From Anaeramoeba flamelloides (taxonomy: Eukaryota; Metamonada; Anaeramoebidae): 64,000 nucleotides of DNA. Made by a program: the position numbers and the translations under genes. Every line of letters starts with the position of its first letter. Position 1 is the stretch's first letter. The DNA lies in assembly GCA_027625915.1 (NCBI GenBank), contig JANTQA010000032.1, positions 8,990,001-9,054,000 of the forward strand, read 5' to 3'. The notes below the pieces were generated by a model that worked only from the letters and a program-made list of their open reading frames with translations, was not told the DNA's origin and did not search any database. This document shows, in pieces, positions 29,041-41,380 of the stretch.

Positions 29041-31781
29041 TTGTAAGATTTAAATTTTGAGATTAAATTTAAAGAAAAATGATTTTTCCCTTAATTTTAT
29101 TTTGTTTTGTAGCAAAAGTCCACAAACTGATCTTCTTCAAAATGGAACAATTAAGGTATAATGTACATTCTTTTTCTAACGTTTTTCTAATTTATTTTGT
29201 TCAGAATTTGACAATAATAAATCAAAAGTAAAGAGCATTTCGCACAATTCCATTTTATTTCCGTGATGCCCTTTCCTTAATACAACCTATTTTTGGTTTA
29301 GCTGGTTAGGCTTTAAAAAAATTCTTACTAAAATGATTTTACCCTTAAATACTTTTCAAACCCCCAGAACAAAGTGCCTTGAAATTGAAATAACTCTTAA
29401 CATTCACAGTTTACTCGTAGTTGACCTTGAACAACTTTTTATGGGTTATGAATTTGACATTTAGTGGTATTAAGGTTATTTATTTTCCAAAAAGTTGTTT
29501 ATTTCAATAAAGATAATTTTTTTTTTTAGGGTGAAAGTACAAAAATACAGGGTAAAATTATAAACCCTGTTTGGAATAGTTCTCCCTTTTATTTTGTCTC
29601 AATTCTACTTGTTTTCAATATTTTGGTAATTCAAGAAAAATTGCCTTTGTGCTAGAAATAAGATCGATTTACACCCATCGATTTTCAACCAATAAATTGA
29701 TTACTATTATACCCAACAAGGGTTTTCGACTTGTTGGTATTTGAATAAAAAACGGTAAAAAATTTTTACTTATTTGTCCTTTTTACTATCCTACTAAAAA
29801 TCAAGATTTCCATTAAATATGCAGGAATTTATGATCTAGATTTCTTTGGTTGATTTTTATAAACTATATATCAGGTATCTGTTGGGTGAAGAAAGGAACT
29901 TTAATGTGTCAGATTTCAGAATCAAAAAACCATTTATATTTTTTGAAATTTCAAATAACAGATAATAACAATAAACCCCTTTTTTCTCTCTCAAAATAGA
30001 ACAATTTTTTTAAATAGTGAATCTACCTGTTTTTTTAAATTAAAATGCCAAAACTAGAAGTTTTCTAATGCTTTCAAAAAAAAATAATCTGGAAAATACT
30101 CAATAGGTTTTTTAAAATTCTTTTTTTTTTAGAAAAAGACAAAGTATTGTTTTATAACACCCTATCATTAAAAAAGATGAAACTGAAAAGAGTTTTGTTT
30201 GATTTTATTCAACTTTTATGTTTTCTCTTGAAAAGTTTTTTGTCACAATTTTCTAAAACTCTGTTTTTACTGGTTTTTAATAATAGTTACAAAAAAATTT
30301 TCACTTCTTTTTCTTTTTTCCAAGATACGTACAAAAAAATAAGTTGTAATATATGATATCGTTTTCTTAATTTAGTGCTTTTTTATTTGAGAAACGGTAT
30401 ACTTGGGGCTAACTCAGAATCCTGGATTAAGGGTTATTTTGCATACAAAAAAGAAATCATCACAGGAAAGTATAATCCATTTGAATTTCAAATACAAGGA
30501 AAAACAGATTTTGTTTATTTCTATCTGTATGTGGTTAATTATTTCTGAAATTTTTTTGGGAAATTCAAAAAGGGAAAAATTTTCGTTAAAAAAAAGATTT
30601 TGTATCAATAAATTCAAAAATAATAATTTTAATAGTCAGAAAAAAAAAATATTTGATTTTTTAAATTCGCAAATCCTTTTACTTTAACTAAATATCTACA
30701 TTTTTTCACAACTTCTTTCTTTTTGCAAAAAAGATTTAAAATACCCATATTAAAGATTTCCTACAATTTTACCATTTATTAACAACACTAAGGATTATTT
30801 TTAATACTTTGAATTTTTTTCAAATATTTGAAAAATGTTAACGTATCAAAGTTTTTATCTCTTTTTAAGAAGGCAATTCGAAATACTATTGATGTAAGGA
30901 TTGTAATCGATTAAATTTGTCTACAAATAACCTTTCAAACAATTCAAAGTTCATTTTAGTAGAAAATGAAGAAATATAATTACAATTAATTCCTTGTGAC
31001 TATTGACCATTTCAAATAAAACTACCACTTAAAATACTTTTTGTTTCCAATTAAAGCGACTAACAGTAGATAAGAACCAACCAATACATTCAAACTAGGC
31101 ACATTGCTGAATCAAGCTGGGTACTAATTCTACCTATTTACTCTAGCATTTAGTACCTACCAGATCCAGAGTTATAATTTTGATTCAATTATTATTCAGA
31201 ATAAAGACCCACAAACAGGTGACTGCCAAAGAAAACTCAAGACAATTCTTATACCATAGAACCTTCCCAGTACCCGTCCATTTTCTAAACACCTAAAACC
31301 CAGAAAACTAAAGATAGAAATATTTTTAATATATTTTTAGTTTTTTTTTAATTGCTATGTTGTAAAATACACACATACAAAGGATAAACGAATGTTCAAA
31401 ATTAAACCCATACTTTTTTTCCTTCTTTTACTAAAATATCATAAAAAGCACCAACCAATAGGAATTATGACTTCAAATCAATTTTTAATTTAAACCCCTT
31501 GATATTTTCAGAAAATTTTTTATCATTATTCCAATTTTTGAATTTTTTTTGAATTTTTTGGATTAAAAGAAAAAAATTATCTTTTTAGAAAAAAAAATAA
31601 TATTTGATGTGTTATTTTTTGAATTTATTTTTTAAATAATAGAACTTTAAAAAATTAATATAATGTTTACTTATGTTTTTTTGGGTAAATTATTATAAGT
31701 TGAAGTCTAGAAGAAAAAAGAAAACCATTTTTATTTTGAAACACAGGCTAACTAAATTTATACTCCCCTTTGACATAAGTG

Positions 31782-31796
31782 CCCCCCCCCCCCCCC
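31782..31796. repeat. 15-base poly-C run followed by CCCC-rich repeats
   Basis: Fifteen consecutive C, then two units of ATAATACCCC type to about 31818. This is striking in a spacer that is otherwise nearly all A/T. Shorter C or G runs lie near 25150, 25524, 26396 (G after an A run), 44012 and 46229. Confidence 0.9.
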
Positions 31797-32356
31797 ATAA
31801 TACCCCCATAATACCCCACTCAACGTATATTGATATTGATTCTAGTTAATGTTAAATTATTAACACCGTTAAAAAAAATAACATACATATATTTGTTCAA
31901 ATAAAGAGAATCTAAAAAAAAAATTTTTTTTTAATATTTTTAATATCACATGTTATTAATATTTGTCTTCTACTTCAGACATTCTTAGTGAACTTTTTTT
32001 TATTATTAATTCTAAACAATCTTTTTGATTAGTTAAAACAATAATTTAATTTTGAATGAAAAAAAAACAACATTATAGTTGGGTTCTATTGTTAATTAAA
32101 GAAACAAAAAAAAAAAAACAAGGGGAAAAAAAGAAAAAAATACAAAGAATCCAAAACCTGAAAGAAAAAAATGGAAATTTTTTTATAAATAAAACAATAT
32201 TTTTTGAATGAGACTGTAAAACATTTTTTTAAAATCCATCTCATTATCTAGTTAATCTTTAAAGATGAAAATATAATAAATTCTTTATCAGCTGGTCTAC
32301 TAATTTTTTGAACAGCCATTCACTAATATTGGACCATATTCATACTTTAACAACAA

Positions 32357-32470
<114 letters not shown>

Positions 32471-33412
32471 TAATTAATTAATTACAGCTATTCCAAACCT
32501 ACCATCAAATTCTGGGAAAGATAAAATTTTTTATCTATCTCATATTTTCCTTTCTAAGACTAAATTTTAATGTCCAATGACATCTATTACTGGCCTCGCC
32601 CTTTTATAATAAACCAACAATTTTTACTTTAGAGAAAATTTTAAAATTTGATTTTTTCACCTCACACATTTTATATGATCAACAATTCTCAAAAAATTTT
32701 CAAGTTTTTTGTGGATCCTCATTTTCTAAACACCTTAAAAGTAAAAAGCGATGATTATTTCAAGGTTTTTATTTCTATATATCTTCTATCGTTGGAATTT
32801 TTTTTTTAGATTTTTGAATTTGCTTCACAAACAAAATAATTTTTTTCTCGATTTATAAGAAATGAAATTATTTATAAAACCCAGTTCAAATAATAAATTT
32901 GTTTTATACTATATGATTCAATGTTTTATATATGTTTTTAATAGTAACAAAAAAATAAATTTCTATATCTGGCAGAATTCACTGTATGTTTGGAACAGTT
33001 GTAACCATTGTTGATTTAATATTAATTTAATGTTTCTAAAAAACATAGCATTATTCCAATAAATTAATAACTAATATGCTTCATTTTTAAATCAAATACA
33101 AATAATTTACACTATTTTTTCCCTTTTTATAAAAAAAATATTTATTTTTCCTTTATTTTCACAAAAAGGAAAAATAAAAATCCTAACTCTCTAAAAAAAA
33201 AAAAAAACATTCAAGACCAATTCATTAATAAAATTATACATTTGGACAAAAATCTGTTTTTAATTTCGTTTCTGAGTATAAATAAAATATTGTGAAAAAA
33301 AAACACTACAAATTATTATTCTTTATTCACAGTTATATTATTTTATTAAAAACGATATATACACATATATTATTATTAAAAAGTAAGTCCAGGTGTCTAA
33401 AGTTAGTTTTTT

Positions 33413-33470
33413 CTGGATTCAAAAGAATTGAATAAAATCAAAAGATTTTTCTCTATTCTTTTGAATTCTG
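33413..33470. repeat. Short hairpin repeat, copy 1
   Basis: ATTCAAAAGAAT at 33417-33428 is the exact reverse complement of ATTCTTTTGAAT at 33455-33466. The whole unit resembles 38399-38452 in sequence as well as in foldback shape, so it is a repeated element and not a chance palindrome. Confidence 0.5.
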
Positions 33471-33659
33471 AAAAAGTACTTTTAGGTTTTCTTAAATTTT
33501 AGTTTTGATTACAAAACCAAGAGATTTTTGAAACAAAAATCAAATTCTTGACAAACATGATTAGTTTTTTTTTAATAATTTTAGAAAGTAAAATAAAAAC
33601 CACGACACTTTACGACATTATATGCGCTTGAAAACACTCCACAACAATCCCCGAAAACC

Positions 33660-34014
33660 TATTTCGCATAAGAGATATTATTGAACCAAGCAAAGATGAG
33701 AGAGTGAATCTGACCAATTCTCTCAAGAATTTGATCTGCTCCATAAATTGAGAGGGATTTTGTTTCAATCCCATTTCATTTTTATAAATTTTCCAAAAAG
33801 ATTCAAACCAGTCAGACTATTTCTTTAAAGAATTAACGTTTCTATGAATCATACGCTCACTTTTTAATTAGAATTACACTCTGAGAGTTTTTGTAACTTT
33901 TTGAGAAAAGGGCAACCAATCAAAAACAATGTAGTTAAGAGGATTCTAACATCCAACCCTCTGATTGTTGTAAGCTGGGAACTTTACCACCCACCCATTG
34001 TTGGTTCTCTAAAA
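33660..34014 (-). repeat. Degenerate interspersed repeat, copy 1 (family unknown)
   Basis: About 350 bases align in the same orientation with 56460-56804. Shared blocks include the GGGATTTTGTT/GGGAATTTTGTT region, ATTTTTATAAA near the middle, AAAAAGATTC, and a common end at GGTTCTCTAAAA/GATTCTCTAAAA. Minus-strand translation of both gives a similar FESF-containing segment, so an old coding sequence is possible, but both copies are broken and I cannot name the family. It lies just 3' of the candidate dynein adaptor gene. Confidence 0.45.
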
Positions 34015-34167
34015 AAAAACAAACAAACTATTAACCAAACAAACTACATTTTTTTTTTTTTATAGCGGAAAAAGGAATTATAAAAAATTTTGATCTAATT
34101 ATATAAAAATTAATAACAAGAGCACATATATGCATGAATACAAATCGACTTGATTAATTAAAACGCT

Positions 34168-35850
34168 TTAATCGGATTGCTTTTTTTTTAAAAAAAATCT
34201 TTTGCTGTTTCTCTTTTGTAATAAAGAGGGCGAAGATTTGGTTTTGGAAATATTTTTTTGGGCTTTATCTAAAAAGTGTTTGTCGACATTTGGCGTATAG
34301 TGGTTTTCAACCTTCTTCACGACCCAAGAACCCCACCTGTGAAACTCCATATTCATCAATACGGCATTGTACCATTCTTGCATCACCTTTGTCCCGATTT
34401 CGCCGCTGATTTTAAATTTAAAGTTGTGGTTCAATTGGTATTGTGTTGATTTGCACCGGATCATTAGCCAAAAATAAATCGCGTCCATGGGCAGCTCTTT
34501 CAGATTTGAAACCATGTTTTTTTTCTTCTTACTATTCTCGCTGTCGTTGTCTGAAGAAGACAATTCCGAATCGGAAGAAAAGGAATATTCAAAATAATAA
34601 TTAAGGTTGGTGTCGGTGTCGCTACCGGTGCTTGTGTACGTTTCAGTGCCCGCGCCGGGATCGCTCTTAGAATTATTCTCGGAATCGGATGAAGACGACG
34701 GGAAAATGCCTGCCATTTCTTCCCAAAAATCTAAGCTTTTTGTTTCTTTCAGATCGCCGATTTGGAATTTCTTATAAAAAAGATTGTTTTTATTGATCGT
34801 ATCAAAGACGTCTTGATTAATTTCATTCCAAAAGTCGGTTTGGATCTGCGCAAGCTTTTTAAAATCTTGCTTGTTTTTCCGAGCCTGTGCTTTCTTGCTG
34901 TTTTTTTGCTTTTCAAACGTTGTCGATCCTTTACCCGACAAAAGCCGGCTTTGCTCGGTATACTTTTGTTGAATCTCATCGAATAGGTTTCCTTTAATTA
35001 CTTGCTCCTTCTTTTTTTGATTTTCTTTTCCTTCGCATTCCTTTTTGTTGTCTTGTGGCGGCAGTTTGCCATTACGCGATTGGCGCCTTAATTTTTTTAA
35101 GCGATTTAATTCGTCGAGAAATGCTTGCGAGTATTTCTCCAAGATGACTAATTGATTTTGGTAGACCTGCTTTGCTTTCTCGATGCGCCCTGTCTTGGTT
35201 TGGTAATAAGTGTCTTTCTGCTCTTGCAATTGCTTCTCAAACATTTTGTAATTTTCAATTTTTTGCATATTCAAATCAAGTATCCCTTTTTGGTTTTCTT
35301 CATATCCTTGCGCTGCTTTCGTTTGTTCGTTCCCCAATTGTTCCAAATACTGCCTTTGTGATTCAATCTTTTTTTGGATTTTTTCTTTCCTCATTCTTTT
35401 CTCTTCAAGTTTTTTTTTGGTTTTTTCATATTTTTCATTTCTTTTGAGGAACTTGTTGTTACGTTCACTTAGTTGCATTTTTAAGAGTTCTGTTTGGCCT
35501 TTTAAAACCTCAATTTCCTTTTTTGATTCAAGACTAGACTGTTTGTTGCTTTCTAGATCTACAATTTGATCATGAAGTATTTGATTTTCTTTTTTTAAGA
35601 TCTCTTTTGTTTGTTCGGATTTTTGCAACTTTTGCAAGATCACGTTTTTGTTGGTCTTATATAGTTTGTACTCTTCCTTGAAGGTTTTTTTTTCTTCCTT
35701 GATTTTTTGTTTTAAATCCAAAAGGATCGTTTCCAGATCATTTCTTTGAGAGGTAAGCTCTTTTTTTGTCGTCAGCAATTTTTGTCCATACTCGGCTGCT
35801 TCTTGGAGTTCATTCTCTAAATCGTGTAATTCTTGGATAAAATCATTCAT
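34168..35850 (-). CDS. Coiled-coil protein with CC1-box and Spindly-like motif: candidate dynein-dynactin adaptor, 560 aa
   Basis: Residues 1-255 are nearly continuous heptad-type coiled coil. At the very start, ELQEAAEYGQKLL places AAEYG at residues 18-22. This matches the AAxxG CC1 box with which BicD, BICDR, Spindly and related adaptors bind dynein light intermediate chain; BICD2 has the nearly identical QAAEYG. After the coiled coil, GNLFDEI at 287-293 resembles the Spindly motif (L-F-x-E-hydrophobic) that contacts the dynactin pointed end, at about the spacing seen in human Spindly. A second helical part (about 325-380), a Ser/Asp-rich acidic linker (about 384-440) and a probably folded, Trp-rich C-terminal region (about 447-525) follow, then a basic tail. 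No farnesylation CAAX box ends the protein. There is one exon, with ATG at 35850 and TAA stop. The dynein heavy chain lies 11.7 kb away on the same strand. The adaptor function is inferred from motifs and architecture, and the cargo is unknown. Confidence 0.8.
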   Translation of the reverse strand: MNDFIQELHDLENELQEAAEYGQKLLTTKKELTSQRNDLETILLDLKQKIKEEKKTFKEEYKLYKTNKNVILQKLQKSEQTKEILKKENQILHDQIVDLESNKQSSLESKKEIEVLKGQTELLKMQLSERNNKFLKRNEKYEKTKKKLEEKRMRKEKIQKKIESQRQYLEQLGNEQTKAAQGYEENQKGILDLNMQKIENYKMFEKQLQEQKDTYYQTKTGRIEKAKQVYQNQLVILEKYSQAFLDELNRLKKLRRQSRNGKLPPQDNKKECEGKENQKKKEQVIKGNLFDEIQQKYTEQSRLLSGKGSTTFEKQKNSKKAQARKNKQDFKKLAQIQTDFWNEINQDVFDTINKNNLFYKKFQIGDLKETKSLDFWEEMAGIFPSSSSDSENNSKSDPGAGTETYTSTGSDTDTNLNYYFEYSFSSDSELSSSDNDSENSKKKKNMVSNLKELPMDAIYFWLMIRCKSTQYQLNHNFKFKISGEIGTKVMQEWYNAVLMNMEFHRWGSWVVKKVENHYTPNVDKHFLDKAQKNISKTKSSPSLLQKRNSKRFFLKKKQSD

Positions 35851-37118
35851 AAAAATTTGAAAGAAAATGAATTTGGTTTTGAAAAGTATGAATATTTTAA
35901 CTGAAAATATCTTTGAGGACTATTCTACTACATCTGAGAATCTTGGTGGAAAAATAAGCAACCAACTTCAATTTACTATTCTTGAAAAACAAACCAAACA
36001 AACTTTTTCTTCTCAAAAATCAAGTTATTTTTTTAAAGAATTATTTTTGTTGAATAGCATGAAAAAAAAATCAAGAACAAAAGTTTGTTCGAGTCCTAAA
36101 GTGTGTACAGCTTTTTTCAAGAATATAAAAATCTTTTGGTAAAAAAAAGAGAAAATTCTTTTCGATTTATTTTTAAAGAAAAATATATAAGGACAATCAG
36201 ACTTTTATCCAAATTGGACTTTATTTTATGTCTACAGAGGTGTTTGTTTCCTTATTAAAATATTGAGTCAAGAGATTTATATCTTTATTGAAAAATTATG
36301 TTTTTTTCAAAGTCTGTTTTTTCACCAAAAACATTTTTAATTGCTATCCAAATACTAAATTTGCCTTTAAAAGGCTTGGAAATCAAAATCTTCTTTCAGA
36401 TCTAGCTTATTATCTGATTTTCAAAAAATTCCAGAGTTTAGGAAGATCGTATAAATATATTGTTGAAAGTGAAGCGGATCGTTAGATTTCGCTGAAATAA
36501 AGAAAATGGATTTTAGATTTACCTAGTTTTGTTGAAGAAATTCATAATAGTTTTTCATCAATAAATCTTCCAATTCAGTTTCTCTTCCAAATATAAATTT
36601 TACAGTATTTTGTTTTCCCATTTAATAAACACCCTTTCTTTTGATTATTAACTATTTTTACTCTTAATTTCAATTCTGACAGAATATAAAATTCTGATAC
36701 CATTTATAATATTAGTAAGAAGTTGTGTTATTTACAAATAGAAAGACTAGTATGAAAATATATTTATAAAGTACTTTTAGTTTTATTGGAATCACAGCCC
36801 ACTCTGAAACCTTTTTATACATATGGAATCCTATTTTTTCTCCAAGAAATAAAAATACAAGTATAGAATTTTATCATCTATTATCAAAATATTTATATTG
36901 GTTTATTCTATCATATCCTTTTGATTAAGTTATTGAATTTTTTTTTTTTTCGTTTTTCTTTCTCAATTTTGTCAATTTTCCAAATATTTTGTTTTTTTTT
37001 TTAATTTAAATTTTTTTTTTTATTTTTAAAATTCAATTTGTAATAAAAAAAATATTGAAACATCTAATTAACATTAATAAAATTGAAAATTGTTAATTCC
37101 TTTTAAAATACATACATA

Positions 37119-37334
37119 AGCCAAATTTCAAAATTAGGGCAAACTTTTTTATTATTATGATTTTCATTTTTTCATTTGTCTTTCAAAAAATAAAATTATT
37201 ACAGTATATTTTTTTTTTAATCTATATTGGTTATTATCTCTAAACACTTTAGTAAAATACATTATTATTCAAAAAAAATAATAAAATAAATTTTTTTCAA
37301 ATAAAAAATCTGCCCTTATTTTTGAAATTTAGCT
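37119..37334. mobile_element. MITE family 2 (AGCTAAATTT ends), copy A
   Basis: This 216-bp element has inverted termini AGCCAAATTTCAAAATTAGG and CCTTATTTTTGAAATTTAGCT (right end read on +), flanked by TA at 37117-37118 and 37335-37336. It is closely similar over its whole length to 53336-53555. It is non-autonomous. A (CA)n microsatellite begins at the right-hand TA. Confidence 0.75.
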
Positions 37335-37335
37335 T

Positions 37336-37445
<110 letters not shown>

Positions 37446-37679
37446 TATTATTTTCCCATTAAAAAATGAAAATTTTTAGTTCACATTCCAAAATGTTTTT
37501 CTCGTTTATATGTTGAATAAAATCCAAAGATCTTTACACAATCATTTAGAAATGATATTTTTAGGCAATAAAATAAACTTCGTTAGTTAACTCTTAGACA
37601 ACTTTTTTAATCTGCTAATTTGATTGTAACACTAATAATGAATATTCATTTTGGAAATTGAAATAAAAATTTTCTTTTA

Positions 37680-37876
37680 CAGTCAGTTTAACTTTTAAGG
37701 CACAAACTTTCAACGAAATTTAAGGCACAAAAAAATCTCAAATTAATGCACATTATTTGGAATTTTAATTTTTACAATTTATTTTTACTAGAATCTGAAT
37801 TTTGTGCTTTAATTTGAGATTTTTTTTGTGCCTTATATTTCGTTGAAAGTTTGTGCCTTAAAAGTGAAACTGACTG
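37680..37876. mobile_element. MITE family 1 (mariner-like, CAGTCAGTT ends), copy 1
   Basis: This 197-bp near-palindrome is bordered by TA on both sides (37678-37679, 37877-37878). The left end reads CAGTCAGTTTAACTTTTAAG and the right end is its inverted match ...GTGAAACTGACTG. Each arm is about 75-80 bp and carries spaced copies of AAGGCACA (37697, 37722, then AATGCACA at 37745), spaced 23-25 bp. TA target duplication and CAGT ends are typical of Tc1/mariner-mobilised MITEs. Confidence 0.85.
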
Positions 37877-38398
37877 TATTAATTGGAAAATAACAGTATA
37901 TGATAATTAAGATTTTCCGTATAAATGCTGGATTTTCTACAAGAAACTCTTCTTTTGATACGAATATAAAATTTTTAAAAGTTTACTTATTTTAAAAATA
38001 TTTTGTTTTCTTTATGCATTAATTTCATACATGCACTTAATCCAATTAAATGTCCAAGAAAACAATGATAATACCCCGTGTAACAATATTGGAGACAGTG
38101 TTAATGTTTTTTTTTTAAATGAAAAAATCTAACAAGAGTGATAAGAATTAATATTAATATTATATTATATGATTTTTATTTATTATTGGTATTATTTTCT
38201 GTTTTTTTTGTACCCTACTGTGAATTATGATGGGGTTTAATAAAGTTTTCTCTTTACTATAAGGCAAAATTTCATTTCTCGAAGTTTTCTATTGGATTTT
38301 TAAAATTTATAAATGTTGGGAATAAAGATAAAACTCAAGAATACTCAATGAATCTTTTTATTAATTTGAGTAATAAAAAAAATTAATGTTTGTTTTTC

Positions 38399-38452
38399 CT
38401 GAATTCAGAAGAATTTAATAAAATATAGAATTTTGTTCTATTCTTTAAATTC
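38399..38452. repeat. Short hairpin repeat, copy 2
   Basis: Sequence from GAATTCAGAAGAATTTAATA to TTCTATTCTTTAAATTC folds back on itself and aligns base-for-base with much of 33413-33470. A weaker relative appears near 61200-61250. Confidence 0.45.
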
Positions 38453-39751
38453 ATATAGAAACTTAGGACAATATATATATATATATATATATATTAAATT
38501 TGGTCAGGTGGCTGATATTATCATTTTTTATATTAACATTTTAATATATCTCTTAATCTTTCTTTTTTATTGAGGTATTGTTATACAATATACCGTTTTC
38601 TTATTAAATAGAGAAAAAAAAGAAAATTTGAAAATTATCATCTCGTCTTATAAAATTTTTCTTTTGTGTAAAACACACACACATCTGAAAATAATTCAAT
38701 TTTTTGATTTTTTTAAATAATTATAAAATAAAAAAATATTTTTTCAGATGAAACTCTTCAAAATTATAAAGGTTTTAAAAACCAAGAAAAAGAATTATTT
38801 TCATTTTAAACAAATTTCCTATTTCGTTGTTATAAACGAAGTAACGAATTTCATTTTTTTTCCAATTCCAAATAAGATCTGGTTTTTTTTTGTTTTGTGG
38901 TGCCTTATATTTATCATGATTAAACATAGTCCTTGAAATTTTACTCTAATCATCATTTTATTTAATACCAATAATTTAAACTTAAAGATAAAATGTGAAA
39001 AGTTAATTTAAATTTAAGAATATTCTTTTATATTTATAACTCTCGGTTTAACGAAAGTGGAATTTATATTATTTTTTTTATAAAACAAATAATAACATTT
39101 TTTTTATGGTGATTATTAAAGTTTATTCCAATTGTATCTATTTCACTATTTATCCATTGAACCATAATATTAAAACATTTTTTTCATTCATTAATGGATT
39201 TTTTTGGTCATAAAAAAAAGATTTTAATAAATAAAAAAAAAACCCTCTTGGAAAAAAAAAATTTATTTTTTCAAAATTTCTAACTAATTGAATGTGGTAG
39301 GTTCTAGTTTTCAAAAGATGAAGAATAATTCATATTATGAATAAAGTAATCAAATTATTTATTTTTTTTTTATTACTAAATTTATTTCCAACAAGATTTT
39401 TCTCTACCCAGCACATTTTCACAAGTTTTTATTTGTAACATTTATTATCTTGAGAATCCTTTATTACACTTTGTAAAAAAAATTAATTTCTTTTTTTATC
39501 CTACAAAATTTAGTAAAAAAAATTAAAATTTTAAGACACCACTTTTTGCACATGTGAAAAACTTCCCCATCGAAAAAAATTTATTTTGTTGTTCCACTGT
39601 GAAAACAAATAAGAATAATAACGTACCATCCGTATTTAGTTCTTTTCTCTTTTAGATTAATATAATTTTTTACTTTGTATAGTAATAATTCTTTATTACA
39701 TATGCTATTTTATAATAATATTCTTTAACTTCAATATAATAAGAGGGGTTA

Positions 39752-39947
39752 CAGTCAGTTTCACTTTTAAGGCACACACTTTCAACCAAATTTAAGGCAC
39801 AAAACAAATCTCAAATTAAAGCACAAAATTCAAATTCTAGTAAAAATAAATAGTAAAAAAAAAATTCCAAATTTTGTGCCTTAATTTGAGATTTTTTTGT
39901 GCCTTAAATTTCGTTGAAAGTTTGAGCTTTAAAAGTGAAACTGACTG
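39752..39947. mobile_element. MITE family 1 (mariner-like), copy 2
   Basis: This 196-bp foldback is flanked by TA at 39750-39751 and 39948-39949, beginning CAGTCAGTTTCACTTTTAAG and ending GTGAAACTGACTG. It has the same three AAGGCACA-type motifs per arm as the copy at 37680. The arms are close to full reverse complements and separated by a short A-rich centre. Confidence 0.85.
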
Positions 39948-40636
39948 TAATGAACGATCAAATATAAAATATCAAAACACAATAAAGTCAGTTGGTATAA
40001 ATTTAATGTTTCTGATTATTTTTTCTCTTTATTTTTTTTCGATTGATCAAAAATTTTATTATTGATTGTTATTGGATTGCTACAAAATAAATTATAATTG
40101 AAAATTTTAAGATTATTTCTTTTTTTGGTTACATACCAAAAAAATTAAATAGATAAATTATCCATTCGCCCTTTAAACATGTATATATCAATATCTGTTT
40201 CTTTAATTAATGATTTGTCAGACCAACTAGGGTAAATCAAGGAACCTTTAAAGAAAAAAAAAAAAGGTATTTTTTGAAAAATATTTAGTATAATGTACCA
40301 CAAATCATAAAAAATACCTCTATATTTTCAATATTTGTAAAAAACCACTACCTGATTTTTAGAAGTAATAAATCTTATGGGGTTATTATGTCTCCCAATT
40401 ATAATAAATTATATATCTCTAGATTCTCAAAATTAAATGAAAATGTAATTTTTGTTGGAATTGTTGATATAATATAGTTACTTTGTTAAAAAATGGGCTA
40501 CTTGACCTGATACTAAAGAAATAAAGTTAGAAATTTATATCAAAACGTGTAAATTTCTTTTTTTTTTTTAATTAAATTAAGGATTATTATTATTTTTTTT
40601 CATTATAAATTTTATATTCAATAAAAAATTATTCAT

Positions 40637-40673
<37 letters not shown>

Positions 40674-40697
40674 AATTTTGAAAGTTAAAAGTTCACA

Positions 40698-41380
40698 TTA
40701 AGAGTCGAGTCATTGTGTGAAAATATTTTTTTCTGAAATGGAAAAAAACTTTTTTAGTAATTTTTATGAGGACCTAACACCAATCAAAAACCAACCAACT
40801 TATGATGTTCGATCTCCAAAAATCAACAACTAAAGATGAGGGAATTATTAGAAAACAAGTACCAAAGAATGTCACTCAATCATCAATTGGAATGATTACG
40901 AATTACAATTTTGAAAACAAATATGTCATTTTTGAAGTGTCACTCTTTGGCTCTTTTTGAGAACTCGGTAATTTTTTTTTTTTTTTATATTTTTGAATTG
41001 AGTTAATAATATCAAAAGATTATTACATAATCCATATTTGATCAAATTTATGTGGTTAAAAAATAATCACAAATCAGATCGAATCGAATTAAATTGATTG
41101 CGAAATTCAAGAAAACAATTTATTATAAATTAAAGAAATATAACCATTTGGAAATAGAAAATGAGAAAAGATGAATTTTTTTTTTAAAATTTTGATTTTT
41201 TGAAATTGAGAACTTATAAACTTATTTTGAATTGGATTTTTTGTAATTGAGATCGAATGAATTTTTTTTTTGTTGTTTGAATTTTCTCAGCCAAAAGAAT
41301 AGCTATTCCACAATATCCTTTTTAGTCTCAAACCACCCTTAAGTGTCGAGTATATTCACTGTAAATGACTAGACCCTTAA
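40698..41380. mobile_element. TTAA-flanked inverted-repeat element, second family, copy 1
   Basis: The left end reads TTAAGAGTCGAGTCATTGTG and the right end AATGACTAGACCCTTAA, so GAGTCGAGTCATT is inverted as AATGACTAGACCC with TTAA at both borders (40698-40701, 41377-41380). There is no ORF. Its body aligns with parts of 45075-46295, for example GATCTCCAAAAATCA and TTTTGAAAACAA. The terminal sequence differs from the 5198-6584 element, so it is a separate TTAA-using family. Confidence 0.55.

Noticed and set aside
30147-30687. Two + strand frames of 69 and 94 codons in the 29-34 kb spacer
   Set aside because: They have Lys/Phe/Ile/Asn composition typical of A/T spacer, no motif and no splice context.
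34168-35850. Calling the coiled-coil protein a true Spindly orthologue
   Set aside because: It has no C-terminal CAAX box and no recognisable kinetochore-binding region; the evidence supports only a BicD/Spindly-class adaptor architecture.
35867-36622. Possible divergent gene upstream of the adaptor (frames at 35867, 36288 and minus 36527-36622)
   Set aside because: The pieces do not join through plausible introns into one frame, and I recognise no domain.
40638-40670. Long poly-A run as a sign of a retrotransposed LINE or SINE tail
   Set aside because: No LINE or SINE body or target duplication is visible next to it, and similar A runs are common throughout.
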